From positions 210,571 to 274,570 of the forward strand of contig CACRXP010000548.1 in the NCBI GenBank assembly GCA_902702965.1: 64,000 nucleotides of DNA, read 5' to 3'. Source of the stretch: Spirometra erinaceieuropaei. Lineage: Eukaryota > Platyhelminthes > Cestoda > Diphyllobothriidea > Diphyllobothriidae. The notes under the pieces are model-generated. The model was not told the DNA's origin and did not search any database. It saw only the letters and a program-made list of their open reading frames with translations. Made by a program: the position numbers and the translations under genes. Shown piece after piece: positions 1 through 11,046 of the stretch (positions are counted from its first letter, which is position 1; every line of letters starts with the position of its first letter).

Positions 1-790
1 TTGACTTTGAGTTGGCACAAGGCCCAGTGCACTTACTTACTTACTCATTTGTACTTGGTACGGCTGCAATCATGCCTGATCTAGCCGGCTTCGATGATGT
101 CACGAACTGTACCTCTCCACGCGTGAGGATCTGCGGTAGCAGATCTGGACAGCTCAATCCATTCTCTTCGTGAACGACGCAGACCGAATACTGAAGGTCC
201 AAGAACCACCTCCATGTCTTGGCGAACTGTGTCGAGCCAGGTTTTGAACTGCCCCCTCTTCGACGCCTCCAGTGGGGTAACGGTGCCGAATCGAGGACAG
301 TAACACTGAGATCCTGGGGTGGACAACGAAGAACATGCCCGAACCACTTCAGTCGTCTTTCTTGGATGGCCTGAGTTATCCTTGCGATGTCGTCGCAGCG
401 AGCACGGACTGTCTCATTTGAGACGAAGTCAGTGAACTCCACTTTAAGGATGGTCTTCAAGCAGTTGTGGTCGAATACCTCCAGTTTTCGCTCGTCCTTC
501 ACGTGCAAAGCTCAGCATTCACGACCGTAGAGAAGGAAAGACCGGACAGATACACGGTACACGCGAATCTCAGTGGCGATGGAGAGGTCACGTTGGTTCT
601 ATAGGCATTTCCGAAGGCTTGAGAAAACCCAGCGGGCAGAATCGATGCCGGAGACAGTGTCCTCCTTACTCTGTCCATTAAGCAGCAGCCTCGCCCTGAG
701 GTATTTAAAACTATCTACTTCTTCAAGTTGACAACCATCAATCCCGAGGGGTGCCTTCTCCTGGTCACGGATGCAGTGCACGTTTAGGGC
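1..790 (-). mobile_element. RTE-like LINE, C-terminal end and 3' tail (broken)
   Basis: Minus-strand translation gives the C-terminal region of a non-LTR retrotransposon polyprotein downstream of the RT: a DSFKYL-type stretch near 690, a KLEVFDHNCLKTIL-type stretch near 460, the ERRLKWFGHVLR motif near 350, and an end at RDIIEAG near 81-100. Two tryptophan codons have become stops (a TAG just after the CL of SSLRKCL near 598, a TGA before ALHVKDE near 512), and a one-base frameshift near 253 splits the last third. The 3' end carries a short AAGT tandem run (rc of 29-45), as expected of RTE-type tails. Only the 3' part is in the window and the 5' limit is uncertain. It is a dead copy. RTE assignment is from motif memory. 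Confidence 0.8.
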
Positions 791-2050
791 CTGGAATTCG
801 AAAAGGCTGCTGGCCCGTCGTACCACTGTGGAGGTTGTTAGTTTATACCCTGGCGTATATTGAAGTGTATGAGTCTTTGCAGTTAGCTTTTGATTTATTT
901 CCTGTTATGCTTTGCGCTCTGATTTATTTAGTGAATCACACGAATGCTGTTGCAATGTGCATCAGCTCAATGGCGACCCCAATCCCTTCATAATCCCGTT
1001 TAGGACGAGGGAGGCGTGAGTTCCACTTCTCAGACGAACTCTGTCATCACGGTAACTAACATGATGACATGCTGTAAGTGCATCCGACAGAAAGTGCCTT
1101 AGTTGAATGTTTCACGGGCCGTTAGAAACAGCACAAATCTCCCTGACCCATAAATAATTATCTACTTCATGGCCTTTGACATTTTTCCTATCGGCGTCAG
1201 TTTGTTAGGCAAATGACATTTCAAGCCTACCTGCTTCAATAAAAAAAAAGCGCTTCCCTTGTAGTAGGTGGCTCTGGAAGACATGCTGTGTGGCAAACGC
1301 CATTGGTCAAGCTTAGAATCATGTCATTAAAATGGCTGCGGTTCGGAGTTCGCTAGATGATAGTCTAAACTTGGGGCTGCGAAAAACGCGGCTTGGAGTC
1401 TGATCAATGCGAAAATTGTATTTTATTTATGAGCAAATGTATGTTACTGACCGCAGTTTCAGTAGGTGTGACATCGATTCTTAAAGAAATAGTCGTTTTC
1501 GCAGACCTGAGGTAGGGTTAAAAAGTTTAGGTCAAGTATTCTAACATTCTTTGGCGCACAACTGGTGGGTGTGAATCCTCGGTGAATGCTAAGAGCGGCT
1601 GCAAGGGAACAAGTTGCAAATGACAAATTTAACTATACAAGTATTTCACCTTTATACACTGGCAAAATTATATGGAGGCATCACAAGAGAATACGGCGAA
1701 TCCACGCAAAAAACCAGACTTAAACTACTAAGGCAAGGATAGGAGTACGATGACGAGTAAATGAAAGTCAGCAAGCATACTCCACGTCTCCGACCACTCC
1801 AGGTTGTGTTCGCTAACCAAGAACAACTAGGACTTATTATTGCGCGATGATCCCGAATCAAAAACAACAACAGCGGCGTTCTTCCAGCCGGCCTACACAC
1901 TGTCAGAAAGAGAATAAGGTGTCTACAATTAGGTCTGGAACTGAGAACAAGGTTGCAGAATGGCAAGACGAATCTCGTGATGTTTGGATCAATATTTCCC
2001 CAGAATGTATTTAAAGCAAGCAACGACAGGCTGCAGTTGAGAAGCCGTCG
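791..2050. other. No recognisable feature
   Basis: Short open frames only; a minus-strand frame of 123 codons at 1652-2023 has no motif I recognise and a low-complexity composition. I see no RNA gene or clear repeat here. Confidence 0.4.
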
Positions 2051-5000
2051 CGAAATTTTCTGGTACCATTAAATCCTGCTGTCCTTGCCTGCTTTGAATC
2101 TCGTGATATACAACGACCAGATAGTGCAGCGCCCTCTCTAATCCGTTAAACCGAACCGATCCGAATGAGGGCACAATAGGTTTTTTAAATGAGAACTCAC
2201 GCAGCACCATAGTCAAACTCCTCAAAAACTCTGAAACTAACATTTTTTTACACCAACGTGCAGAGTATACTGCCCAAGTTAGACGAACTAAAGATCCACA
2301 TCTGTGACCTTTCCCCTGGCGTTGTCTCTTTGACAGAAACCTGGCTGTCTGAAAACGTGGATGACCGCGAATTAATGCTACCAGGATTTCAGTTGTTTCG
2401 AAGGGACAGGAAAGAGCTTCAGGGAAGAGTCTTCACGTACGTAAAACACGGCCTGCTTGTGTCAGAAAAAATAGAACAGTTTGCATGCAGCGCCGAGACT
2501 ATCTGGCTCACCATAAGGGTACCAGGATCACATAGCCTTGAAGTTCTCACCGTCTATCGACCACCGAGGAGTGACCCCGAGGCTGACGCTCGTCTGTTAG
2601 AGAAGCTAGGACGATTTGATCTCCGGCCTGACGTCCTGATCATAGGCGACTTTAATGCACCGCTCATTGACTGGAGTTCACTATAAGCGCGCGGCCCAGA
2701 ACTAGCTTTCGACCGACGCCTTTTGGACATGGCACTCAGGTCATTTCTCACTCAGCACGTCCTATTTCCCACGAGGGTGCGTGAGGGGCAGCAAACTGCT
2801 TGGACCTGGTGCTGACGAAATCGATGGACAGCATAGGTGAGGTGCAAGGTCTGCCTCCCCTAAGTTGAAACGACCATGTCGTACTTCAATAGGACTATTC
2901 AATCTTTTCCGTGCCTGAACAGCCCACCAAAATTAGAAGAAATATTTAACGTGGGGACTTCGAGTAAATGAAGGCCGGAATAAACAAGACAGACTGGGAA
3001 TCAGGTTTTTCCGGTAATATAGTGGAGGATTGGAAAGGGTTCGGTGAATTATTGCATGTTCTCCTGACAAACCACTGCCGGCTTTCACGGAAGAGGCTGA
3101 ACAACCGATCCCGGTGGCTGACTCAGGCGTTAAAAAGGAAGTAAATAAAAAGCGGATATTGTAGCAGAAAGCTCTTTCCGAGTGGAATCCTGTATTCATA
3201 AGCGCATAGAAAGCACAAAGGAACTTAGTCAAGCGATTTGCCCTCAGGACACGGCAAAATTTTGAATCGTGCTGTAGAAAATCCGAAATTATTCTACGGC
3301 TACATAAGAAGCAGCACACGAAACAGAGATCCAATCCCCCTTCTGAAGACAAGCGAAGACATAGAGATTAGTGAGGATAGAGGAAAAGCTGAGCACCTTT
3401 CACAATTTTTTAAATCCATCTTTACGAATGAAAGCTCATCTACTCCTCCTGACTACGACTTCGATGAGGGTCAAAAAATTGAGGCTGTATCTTTTGATGA
3501 AGCGATTGTTAGCAATGAGCTAATGACGCTAAATGAGTCAAAATCGCCAGGTCCAGACGACATACCGCCTAAGTTACTGAAGGAGCTCGCTGCCGAACTA
3601 GGCAAACCATTGTCCACGCTTTTCCAAGCCTTGTTCGAAGCCGGCTGCTTGCCCGCCGACTGGAGATCTGCGCGGATCACACCACTGCTAAAGGGGGTAG
3701 CAAGACCTCTGCAAACAATTACATGCTAATTAGCCTCGCCCCTATCTGCTGCAAACTCATGGAGAAAATAATAAAGCGAGAGCTGATGTGTTTCCAAGAG
3801 CAGCATAATTTATTATCTGATGCGCAGCATTGGTTTCGTAGTGGCAGGTCTTGCGTGACTAACTTGCTCAATTGTTTGGAACGTTGGACAAGGTTAGTTG
3901 AAGAAGGCAATGCACTGCATGTAGTCTATATCGACTTTAAGCATGCATTTGATAGTGTCCCTTATCAGCGACTCCTGCACAAACTGAGCCGAACAGGCGT
4001 TAGGGGTAACCTCTTAAAATGCATTCAAAGCTTCCTATTAGACAGTTGTCAAACTGTCCATGTCGGCGGCCAGCAGTCGACGGAGGTTGCCGTTGAAAGC
4101 GGTATTCTCCAAGGCTCAGTTCTTGGTCCTACTTTGTTCACTATTTACGTCAACGAATGCGTGAGTGAACTGGATTGTGGTGTCGCCATGTTTTCGGATG
4201 AAATTAAGCTCTGGAGCGTAATTCGAACTGCAGATAACGAAGAGCTTTTGCAAGCGAACCTAAACCGACTCCAACAGTGGTCAAAAGACTGACTTCTGCC
4301 GTTCAATGAGAAAAAATGCAATATTCTGCGAGTCGGCAGAACCCGTTCTCCGAACCACATGGCCTACTGCCTCAATAGTATACCACTGCAAGAAGTGTAC
4401 TCACAGAAGGACTTGGGAATATGGATTACGACCTCGTTCAAACCCTCGCTGCACTGCATGAAGGTAGCCAAGCCTGTAATGTCAGTTCTCTACCTTGTCA
4501 AGCGAGCTTTCTCTGCCTGTGATGAAGAATGCTTCGCTAAAGTCTTTCGAACGTTTGCGCGGCCGCAACTGGGATTTGCTATCCAAGCTTGGAGACCCTG
4601 GAACGCGAATGACCTCAGCATCCTCGAAAGGGTTCAAAGGCGTGCAACTTGTGACAGGACAGGGTTCACTACCATATGCAAAGCGTTTAGCTTACCTTGA
4701 TTTCTTTACCTTGAGTTACAGGCAGTTAAGGGGTGACCTGATACAAGCCTTCCGTATCATACGCGGTCAGGACTGCAGCCTCGTACCGCGGGACTTCTTC
4801 GAATTAGCAACCACCACAAACCTACGAGGTCATCCATTCAAACTACGTGTGACCGGGGCCAGGCTGGACACACGAAAGTTCTTCTTCTCTAACAGAGTGC
4901 TTGAAGCTTGGAACACCATGCATCCGGATGTCGTTATGTCTGCTTCCGTTGAGGTCTTTAAGATGAAGCTGGATTTGTATAGCAGTGTCCACTAAATTAC

Positions 5001-5370
5001 CACCCGAGCTTTGTCACCTTGACAAATCCCTTTGTTGGAATACTACTTGCGATTTTTCAGTAACATTTTAAATTGAATTTCTTATTGTCTCCAACCCATC
5101 GCCTACGCTTACTGACATGCACTTATGCAACTTGTGTCACTGGGGATATTATTTGTTTCCCTGTACTCGAAACGACCGCTGTACTACTGCTCGTACCACT
5201 AACACTCGAGACAGTTTGCTTATCTGTGCAGAGTTGACGCTTTTCCGATTATTTGTTACCTTCATTATACCTTTTCCAGTTTTTGAGATTTTTCAGTTGC
5301 TTGTAAACAAATACGGAGTTCAAAGGTAAAGACCCTCATTTCCCTCAGTAAAATTGAACTGAACTGAGTT
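2050..5370 (+). mobile_element. CR1/Jockey-like LINE with endonuclease and RT (dead copy)
   Basis: An apurinic-type endonuclease (EEP fold) begins with YTNVQSILPKLDELK at about 2245, followed by SLTETWLSENV (2329), VYRPPRSDP (2551) and IGDFNAPLIDW (2641), then a decayed region holding a NDHVVLQ match near 2868. The RT follows in pieces: PGPDDIPPKLL (3550), frameshift near 3693, LISLAPICCKLMEK (3723), QHWFRSGRSC (3828), motif A YIDFKHAFDSVP (3930), motif B LQGSVLGPTLF (4110) and motif C at 4191-4202. The stop at 4290 and another frameshift near 4645 separate the thumb and C-terminal region, which ends at the TAA 4993-4995. The active site reads FSDE instead of FADD. A 3' tail of AACTG-like repeats at about 5349-5369 probably marks the end. 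Related to the LINEs at 47.9 and 54 kb. Confidence 0.88.
4191..4202 (+). pseudogene. Mutated RT active site (FSDE)
   Basis: The codons TTT TCG GAT GAA stand where the RT motif C FADD is expected. The second catalytic aspartate is lost to Glu, so this copy should be unable to polymerise DNA even if its frames were whole. Confidence 0.8.
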
Positions 5371-5910
5371 CTTTCTCGCGTGACACCAATCAAATAAATC
5401 CGCAAAAAGGAGCAATCGAAAATGGAACACTTTACGGTCGCATTTTTGCCAGGGTTGGGTCTCATATGTCTCCAATGCTCTTTTTAATTATGTTGATGCT
5501 CTTGTGTAAGATTTCAAGTGTACGTTAACGGACGTCGTGCAGTTAACCGAAGCTCATTCACTTTGGAGGTCAAATGGTCAATAGGTGAGACTTACGGCCC
5601 TCAATCGTCCCTTTTTCTCGTTCAAACAAGTCTAAGAGTACTTTCCACATCAGGAGTGTGTTTCATGCCCAGAAATACCAGTCTTGATATTCCTAGTCCA
5701 GCATGCTCAAGGGTGCAACGAGGGGCACTGCTTCACACCATTGATCCCTGTCGTAGCCTGACCCACAACCTGTCACCAACCCTTAAGTTCAGTGTGCTCC
5801 AGCTTGTACTCTTGGTAATAATGTACTGGGTGCATGTCAACGAGACGGGAAACGCCGTTTAAATGAAATTTATTTGAAGACGTTCGACGTTATAAATAAT
5901 CCAACCATAT
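5371..5910. other. No recognisable feature
   Basis: A 114-codon frame at 5518-5862 (+) has no motif I recognise; it has no related neighbour and is not called as a gene. Confidence 0.35.
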
Positions 5911-5914
5911 TTTA

Positions 5915-6180
5915 TAAGAGAAACATGGACAAAAATATTTTTCCTTTTACAATTTTGTAGTAAATTGCGTTTTTTCCAATTTTATACCCGGAGGGAGAGA
6001 GGAAGTACCTTCTGGTTTTGAAAGCGTTCATGCTAATTATGGATTCATTTTAAACCCAACCTGTCATTTTACTTGTATCAAGAGTTTCCAAACTATTGGT
6101 AGTAAATTTTCCTTTAGAAAGATCTCAATAGTATAATATATAAATCGAAGGATGTCATTTTTCGACATAGAAAACTCGAA
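5915..6180 (+). repeat. Internal fragment of the foldback MITE family
   Basis: The AT-rich stretch with ATTTTATACCCGGAGGGAGAG followed by a TTTTGAAAGCGTTCATG-like segment matches, in the same order, the inner arm of the complete element at 57984-58953 (TTTATACTCGAAGGAGGGAT then a run ending in AAGTTTCTAC). Terminal repeats are not present, so this is a decayed piece. Confidence 0.55.
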
Positions 6181-6284
6181 GCTCTCGTGTATGCGTCCTA
6201 CAAAACATGTTTTGACTTATACATGCCTTGAAAAAAAAACTGTGCAAGGTATGGTATGTAACCCCCTTGGGCAGACTGTAATTA

Positions 6285-6490
6285 GCCACAAACCTAAAGC
6301 CAACCACGGCCATGCCTACAATGGCATTTAAGGAAAACTCGGACGTAATCGTAACCTACAGCCAAGCCCTAGCATCAACCCCAAATCCAAACCACAGCCT
6401 ATACCTGGAAGCCCTATACCCAAGAATAATCCAACAAACACCAATTTTAACCATTGCCCAAACCCTAAACTGTAGCCAAAAACGGGCGGC
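6285..6490. repeat. C-rich degenerate AACC/CCTA-type low-complexity tract
   Basis: About 200 bp with strong strand asymmetry (almost no G): repeated AACC, CCAAACC, AACCCTAAAC and AGCCCTA words. It resembles a worn telomere-like or simple repeat. Any frame through it is a by-product of composition. A similar tract lies at 39740-39810. Confidence 0.5.
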
Positions 6491-6599
6491 TTTAAAGTCA
6501 GTAACGCAATTGAAGGTCAAAACCCACTTCCTGAAAAACTCCTTTCGGGGCCTACTGCCGGGTAAACCGTAAGGAAGCAGTCATTTCTTTCGGTTATAA

Positions 6600-7570
6600 T
6601 TTCTCATGTGGCGCGCAATACGTGCATTCTCAAACAGGCATCCTGATATGATTTATACATCTTACGATCATGTTGTTTAGTGTTAAATATTATAACACCA
6701 ACCTAAGTAATTCTTTCAGACCAAAATCTCATCGTCATTAGAGACGCCACTAACTGTATCAAGAAGCATGACTTAAGCCACGAGCGGAATCGCAACATCC
6801 AATGCCGCTCAGCGAAAACGGCTGGACAAAGGTTCATATTTGGAGACCAAAATTGCCCACAGTGGCGGTCTTAAAAGTCTGAAGTCATTGCGCAATTTGC
6901 ATCTGCAGACTGCACTGAGCTCCCCTTGCAAGCAATCCAAACACCTGATTTACACCGAATTTCTGGCCTACCAGAGTAAGTCGGCAGTTGAGGCCATAAA
7001 CAAACAAATACCTACTGGAACTTGCACCAACAAAGCAAGTCCTAATAACAATAGAAAAATAATGGTAGGAGGGTTTTATCCTGCAGCTGTTTCGACCTCG
7101 TCCGTTCTTTCTCCGGCTACACAGCCTCTGGATCAACCTCTGAACCCTAACTGATCGATCAGCGGCGTTTACGATCAAACTCCTGTAGGCAATTTTTATC
7201 GGTCAGCCTTCATAGAATTCAATAGAGTAGGCATGCATATAAGACCGGGACAGTGATCTTTTAATGAGCTTACTATAAATAGGAGGACTTTTCGTTAGGA
7301 TTTGTCTTTCAGGAGTTTTAACTGCTAACTTGGGGAAAACGGCTCTATTTTTGCAATAAAAATGGCAGTCATCAACTACCTGTTCGTACCTATTAAATGG
7401 AGAATCCCTTCGGAGCTCAGATAAGGGGGCCGTCAGAATTCAACAGGAGAGTGGATTTGCATGAATCATTTGTGCAAATCAGGCGTGATCGCAAAAATGA
7501 TGCAGGAATTTTTGCATGAACAGTCGGGTCGGAAATCACTCCAAGTTCAAAATGCGTACTTCAAATTACT
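6600..7570. other. No recognisable feature
   Basis: Two overlapping short frames near 6840-7178 on opposite strands have no known motif. Nothing else is seen. Confidence 0.35.
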
Positions 7571-7574
7571 CAGT

Positions 7575-7875
7575 TTAAATCATTCTGCGCCTTTACTTGA
7601 GTCTCCGTAACTGAGTTAACACGCCTTCGCATGCAAATTATGCAGTCGTCGACCGCGATGGGTGTTTTATTGTCATTATAATATTTGTCGTATATCCTCA
7701 GTAGTCGGGCCAGGATGCGGATGTGGGGGGAGAGAGTGAGGTAGATGCTGCGAAAGTCCACTATCATTATAAATTCTATCGTGCGCCGGTCACCGTCTCT
7801 GCTCTCACTTTTTTGTGGAACACACGGTAGACGTAGTCGAAATCGATGGTCGAACTGTCTGTCGTACCCTAGTAA
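7575..7875 (-). repeat. Dispersed repeat R1, copy 1
   Basis: Read on the minus strand the block runs from CAGTTCGACCATCG through a TACCGTGTG segment, then GAATTTATAATGATAGTGG and a C-rich CTCTCTCC stretch. The same order of words occurs at 59866-60010 (+) and, more diverged, at 57420-57600 (+). R1 is a short interspersed element, probably derived from a larger retroelement; its coding potential here is broken. Confidence 0.65.
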
Positions 7876-8202
7876 TCTACATTACGAGAATTTATCAAGA
7901 AACCTGGCAAGGAGCTTTTTAATCTGATTCATGCTTTCCTGTAGTCTTATATGAGGAGTCCGCTTGCGAGATAAAAGTTGGTATTGTCTCCTGATCAAAC
8001 CCGAGTTCTCCATAATCACCCTCAAATGCGGTCGACCAAGCTTTAAATGCCTAAATTGCCCTTAGAACAAACTGATAAATGTGATCTTTTTAGTCAGCGA
8101 GAAAACATTTGGTCTTCATGGAAGCTGAAACTTTGGGCTGTGCGCTTATTCTGGAATGACCTGTCCTGCTCAAGAAACTGGCATTCGATGCCATGTAGAT
8201 AG

Positions 8203-9190
8203 AGCATTTGTGCTAGCTCATGAAACTTTGACCAAAATTCTGAAATGTGTTTTCGTTTCGAAAATATTACTTAGGCTGGGTTTTAAAAACGGTTATCTGA
8301 CAGCGTAATTCTATAATAATTCAGATACCACGGGATGCCATCGTTCAAAGGAACATCTTTTCGGTCGTATGCAAAGACCAAGCTCTGTAAAAAATAACTA
8401 CATAGGTAGCATACAATTCTCTTTCATACTTTCGATGCCCTTAAAAATTCAATTATAGTTCCTGGAAAACACGCATAAAATATTCGTTATTCACCCATTT
8501 GGTACACAATTACGCCTCCTTTAACTTTTATACCCGAAGGAAGGGCGTCATTTGGTTTTTAAAAAGTTTATAATTGTGAGATTTTTTATACCGCGGAATG
8601 TCCGTTCATGAAACATCGTGTCTCCGCATTCACTAGCGTTACCTGTAAATTTTACAATATCGATAAAATCCACTGCCAAATTTTATGAACCCCGTATGAC
8701 TTCCTCTTATTACCGTAGAGAAATGCATGGTTTTTCGTAGGCAGAAAATATATGATTTGTAGCTTGGAAATCCCGAATGGAAGAGTAATGACATGTCGGG
8801 TTAAAAATTATTCGAGAATTGGAAGCGTCTGTAAATACCAAATTATACCCTTCCTTTGAGTACAAGATTTGAATCTGACTTAATTTCTACCGAACGAGTA
8901 AAAAACGAATATTTTATGCATGTTTACTATGAAATGCTGTTGAATTTTTAAGGGCACAGACAATCATTGAGAAAAAATTATACTTCTTAAATCGTTATTT
9001 TTTACAGACCGTGGTCTTTGTATGCAGCCCGGAAGATGTTCGCGTGAGAGATGGCATCCTGGGGTACATGAATCATTATAGAATTAATCTACAGAAAGAT
9101 CACGTTCAAAGCTAAAATTAAGCAACCTTTTGGAAACGAAAGCGCAGTTCAGAATTTCGGCTTACATTTCATGAGTTAGCACACCTACTG
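8203..9190. mobile_element. Foldback MITE (long terminal inverted repeats), worn copy
   Basis: The left arm (GTGCTAGCTCATGAAA at 8211, then CGTTTCGAAAATATTA and a TTCTATAATAATTCAGAT stretch) is mirrored on the opposite strand by the right arm, which ends CATGAGTTAGCACACCTACTG at 9190 and is followed by TA. The inner arms carry matching TATACCCGAAGGAAGG and rc ACCCTTCCTTTGAGTAC segments. The outermost left bases have mutated. Same family as the complete copy at 57984-58953. No transposase is encoded. Confidence 0.75.
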
Positions 9191-9194
9191 TACT

Positions 9195-11040
9195 TCAAGT
9201 ATCCAACAGGAAAAGATTTAAAGTCAAAGAGGATAATACAAAGCTTTCTCTATCCCCAAATGTCACACACCCACGACGACCTATGTAGAGAACGGAACAC
9301 GCAATATAAGATAAGGTTTGTGGAGTAAACCTGCATTCTACCAGGACACCTGTTGTCTGTTTTTAAGCTCTGAGCTATACCAGCCATCCTTTCTTTCATT
9401 TCTCCCGAAAGGATGAGCTTACGGTCAAACTTATATGACAAGATAAGTTGCTTAGGCGCAGTAACACCAAATAAGATCGTCAGCATGGTCCAAAACAAAA
9501 TAACCTGGACATTTATCAAGTCACATTGTAGAAAAGTGTAATGTTTTACGCCCCTAAGAAGTTTTTTATCTAGTAGACTGTCTGCTGCGTTTTCTAACAA
9601 TATTTTAAAAGGCCTACCTCTGACAGTGACAACATGACTTACGGTCATACCCTGCCTGGTTCCGAAAAGCAGTTTGGCTATGGAGAAAATTGTCTATTCA
9701 TAACTCAGTATGTTTTACTATTTGATCCATCACGAAAACAGCAACAAATAAATAAGAAACCGAAATGAATCGGCGCAAAGTGTAGTAGAAAACAACAAGG
9801 AAGTTTTCAACCCAGGCAAGTTACAGGCTCATCAAAAATCTGGAAATCTCAAGGTGGTTGAATGTAAACCGCAAAACAATGAGGTCTACCGGGGAAAAAT
9901 AGATATCGAATTCTGTCTCGTTAACGGTAGCCGCAATCAAAGAGAGATGAAAAATTACAAATGACTGTGGAGAAGAAAAACCGATCGATTGGCATCGTAA
10001 GCCGGCAACCATTTAAAACAAACCTCCTGATCGAACAAGGAGATGTTGGATGAATTATTCTTTGATAATTAAACCCAACTGCGCTATCAGGTGTAGCAAG
10101 GAACCAAATACTATTATTCACCACCGAAAATATTCAGTAAAATAATATAAGTCGCTGAAAAATACGGCCTTAAAGCTTTAGAGGTCTCCCAATCACAGTG
10201 TCAGAAGATGAATAGCCTTTAAAAACAACGGAGACTAAAGTAAACATTTTGACCCACTTGCAAAAAGTAGCTAAATCCAAATGACTACTGACGTGGGTTC
10301 TCCATACGTCTGAGAATGGATCTTGCGAATGTACACCCGGTCAACAAACGTTTTTTGATTTGGCACAAAAAGATCTTATTGAAAATTATGGTGGATTTAG
10401 TTCAGGCGGAAAACAGTTGTTGCAGTAAGTTCAAGACAAATCAACATTCCAAAATGGCAACCTATCCGGTCGAAATTTCCAAAATATTTTAATAAAATAG
10501 CGACGTGACTAATTCTTTGTTTCTGTGTATGGTATTATCAGTGTCTTGTAAACTAGATTTGTATGGCTGCCAGTAGTTCGAAAATGGCAGATTTGGAATC
10601 TGCAGACAATGAACAGCGCACTTTTTTCCAAATATCATGGTGGTTGCGCTTGAAAGCTGCTTTTTTCGAACTAAACAAATGCAGTACTCTTCGTTCTCAA
10701 AATAGTCATTTCACATTTCTATTCTTGAGGTGTTTTCTTGTAACAGATGATTCATTAATGCCATGACAGAATTTTTAGACATATGTCCGGCTTTTGGTGG
10801 CTTTCTGCTGGCAGTCAAGGAAAATTTTCAAGCTATTTCCACCATTTGCTACGAAGTACAACCGGTTGTGTTTTTCGGCCTTTTCATGAAATAACCAAAA
10901 ATAACTTGTTGTTGTTTACTTTAGTTTGGCTTATGTGTAGCATCCACATGTAAGAGAGAATGCATGTTGTTATAAAAATTGTGTATTTTATAAAAATTAA
11001 AAGTAGGGCCAGTCCAAGTTATTATTTCGAAGTCCAAAAG
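9195..11040. other. No recognisable feature between MITE and GST gene
   Basis: A 132-codon minus-strand frame at 9250-9648 has no motif I recognise. No AATAAA was seen in the first 200 bases past the GST stop codon on the minus strand; only TATAAA and AATAAT variants occur. Confidence 0.35.
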
Positions 11041-11046
11041 ACCATA

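Noticed and set aside
1560..1590. GTGTGAATCCTCGG as a possible tRNA B box
   Set aside because: No A box, cloverleaf or acceptor stem could be paired around it.
6312..6572. 86-codon open frame in the C-rich tract
   Set aside because: A composition artefact of a low-complexity region without stops.
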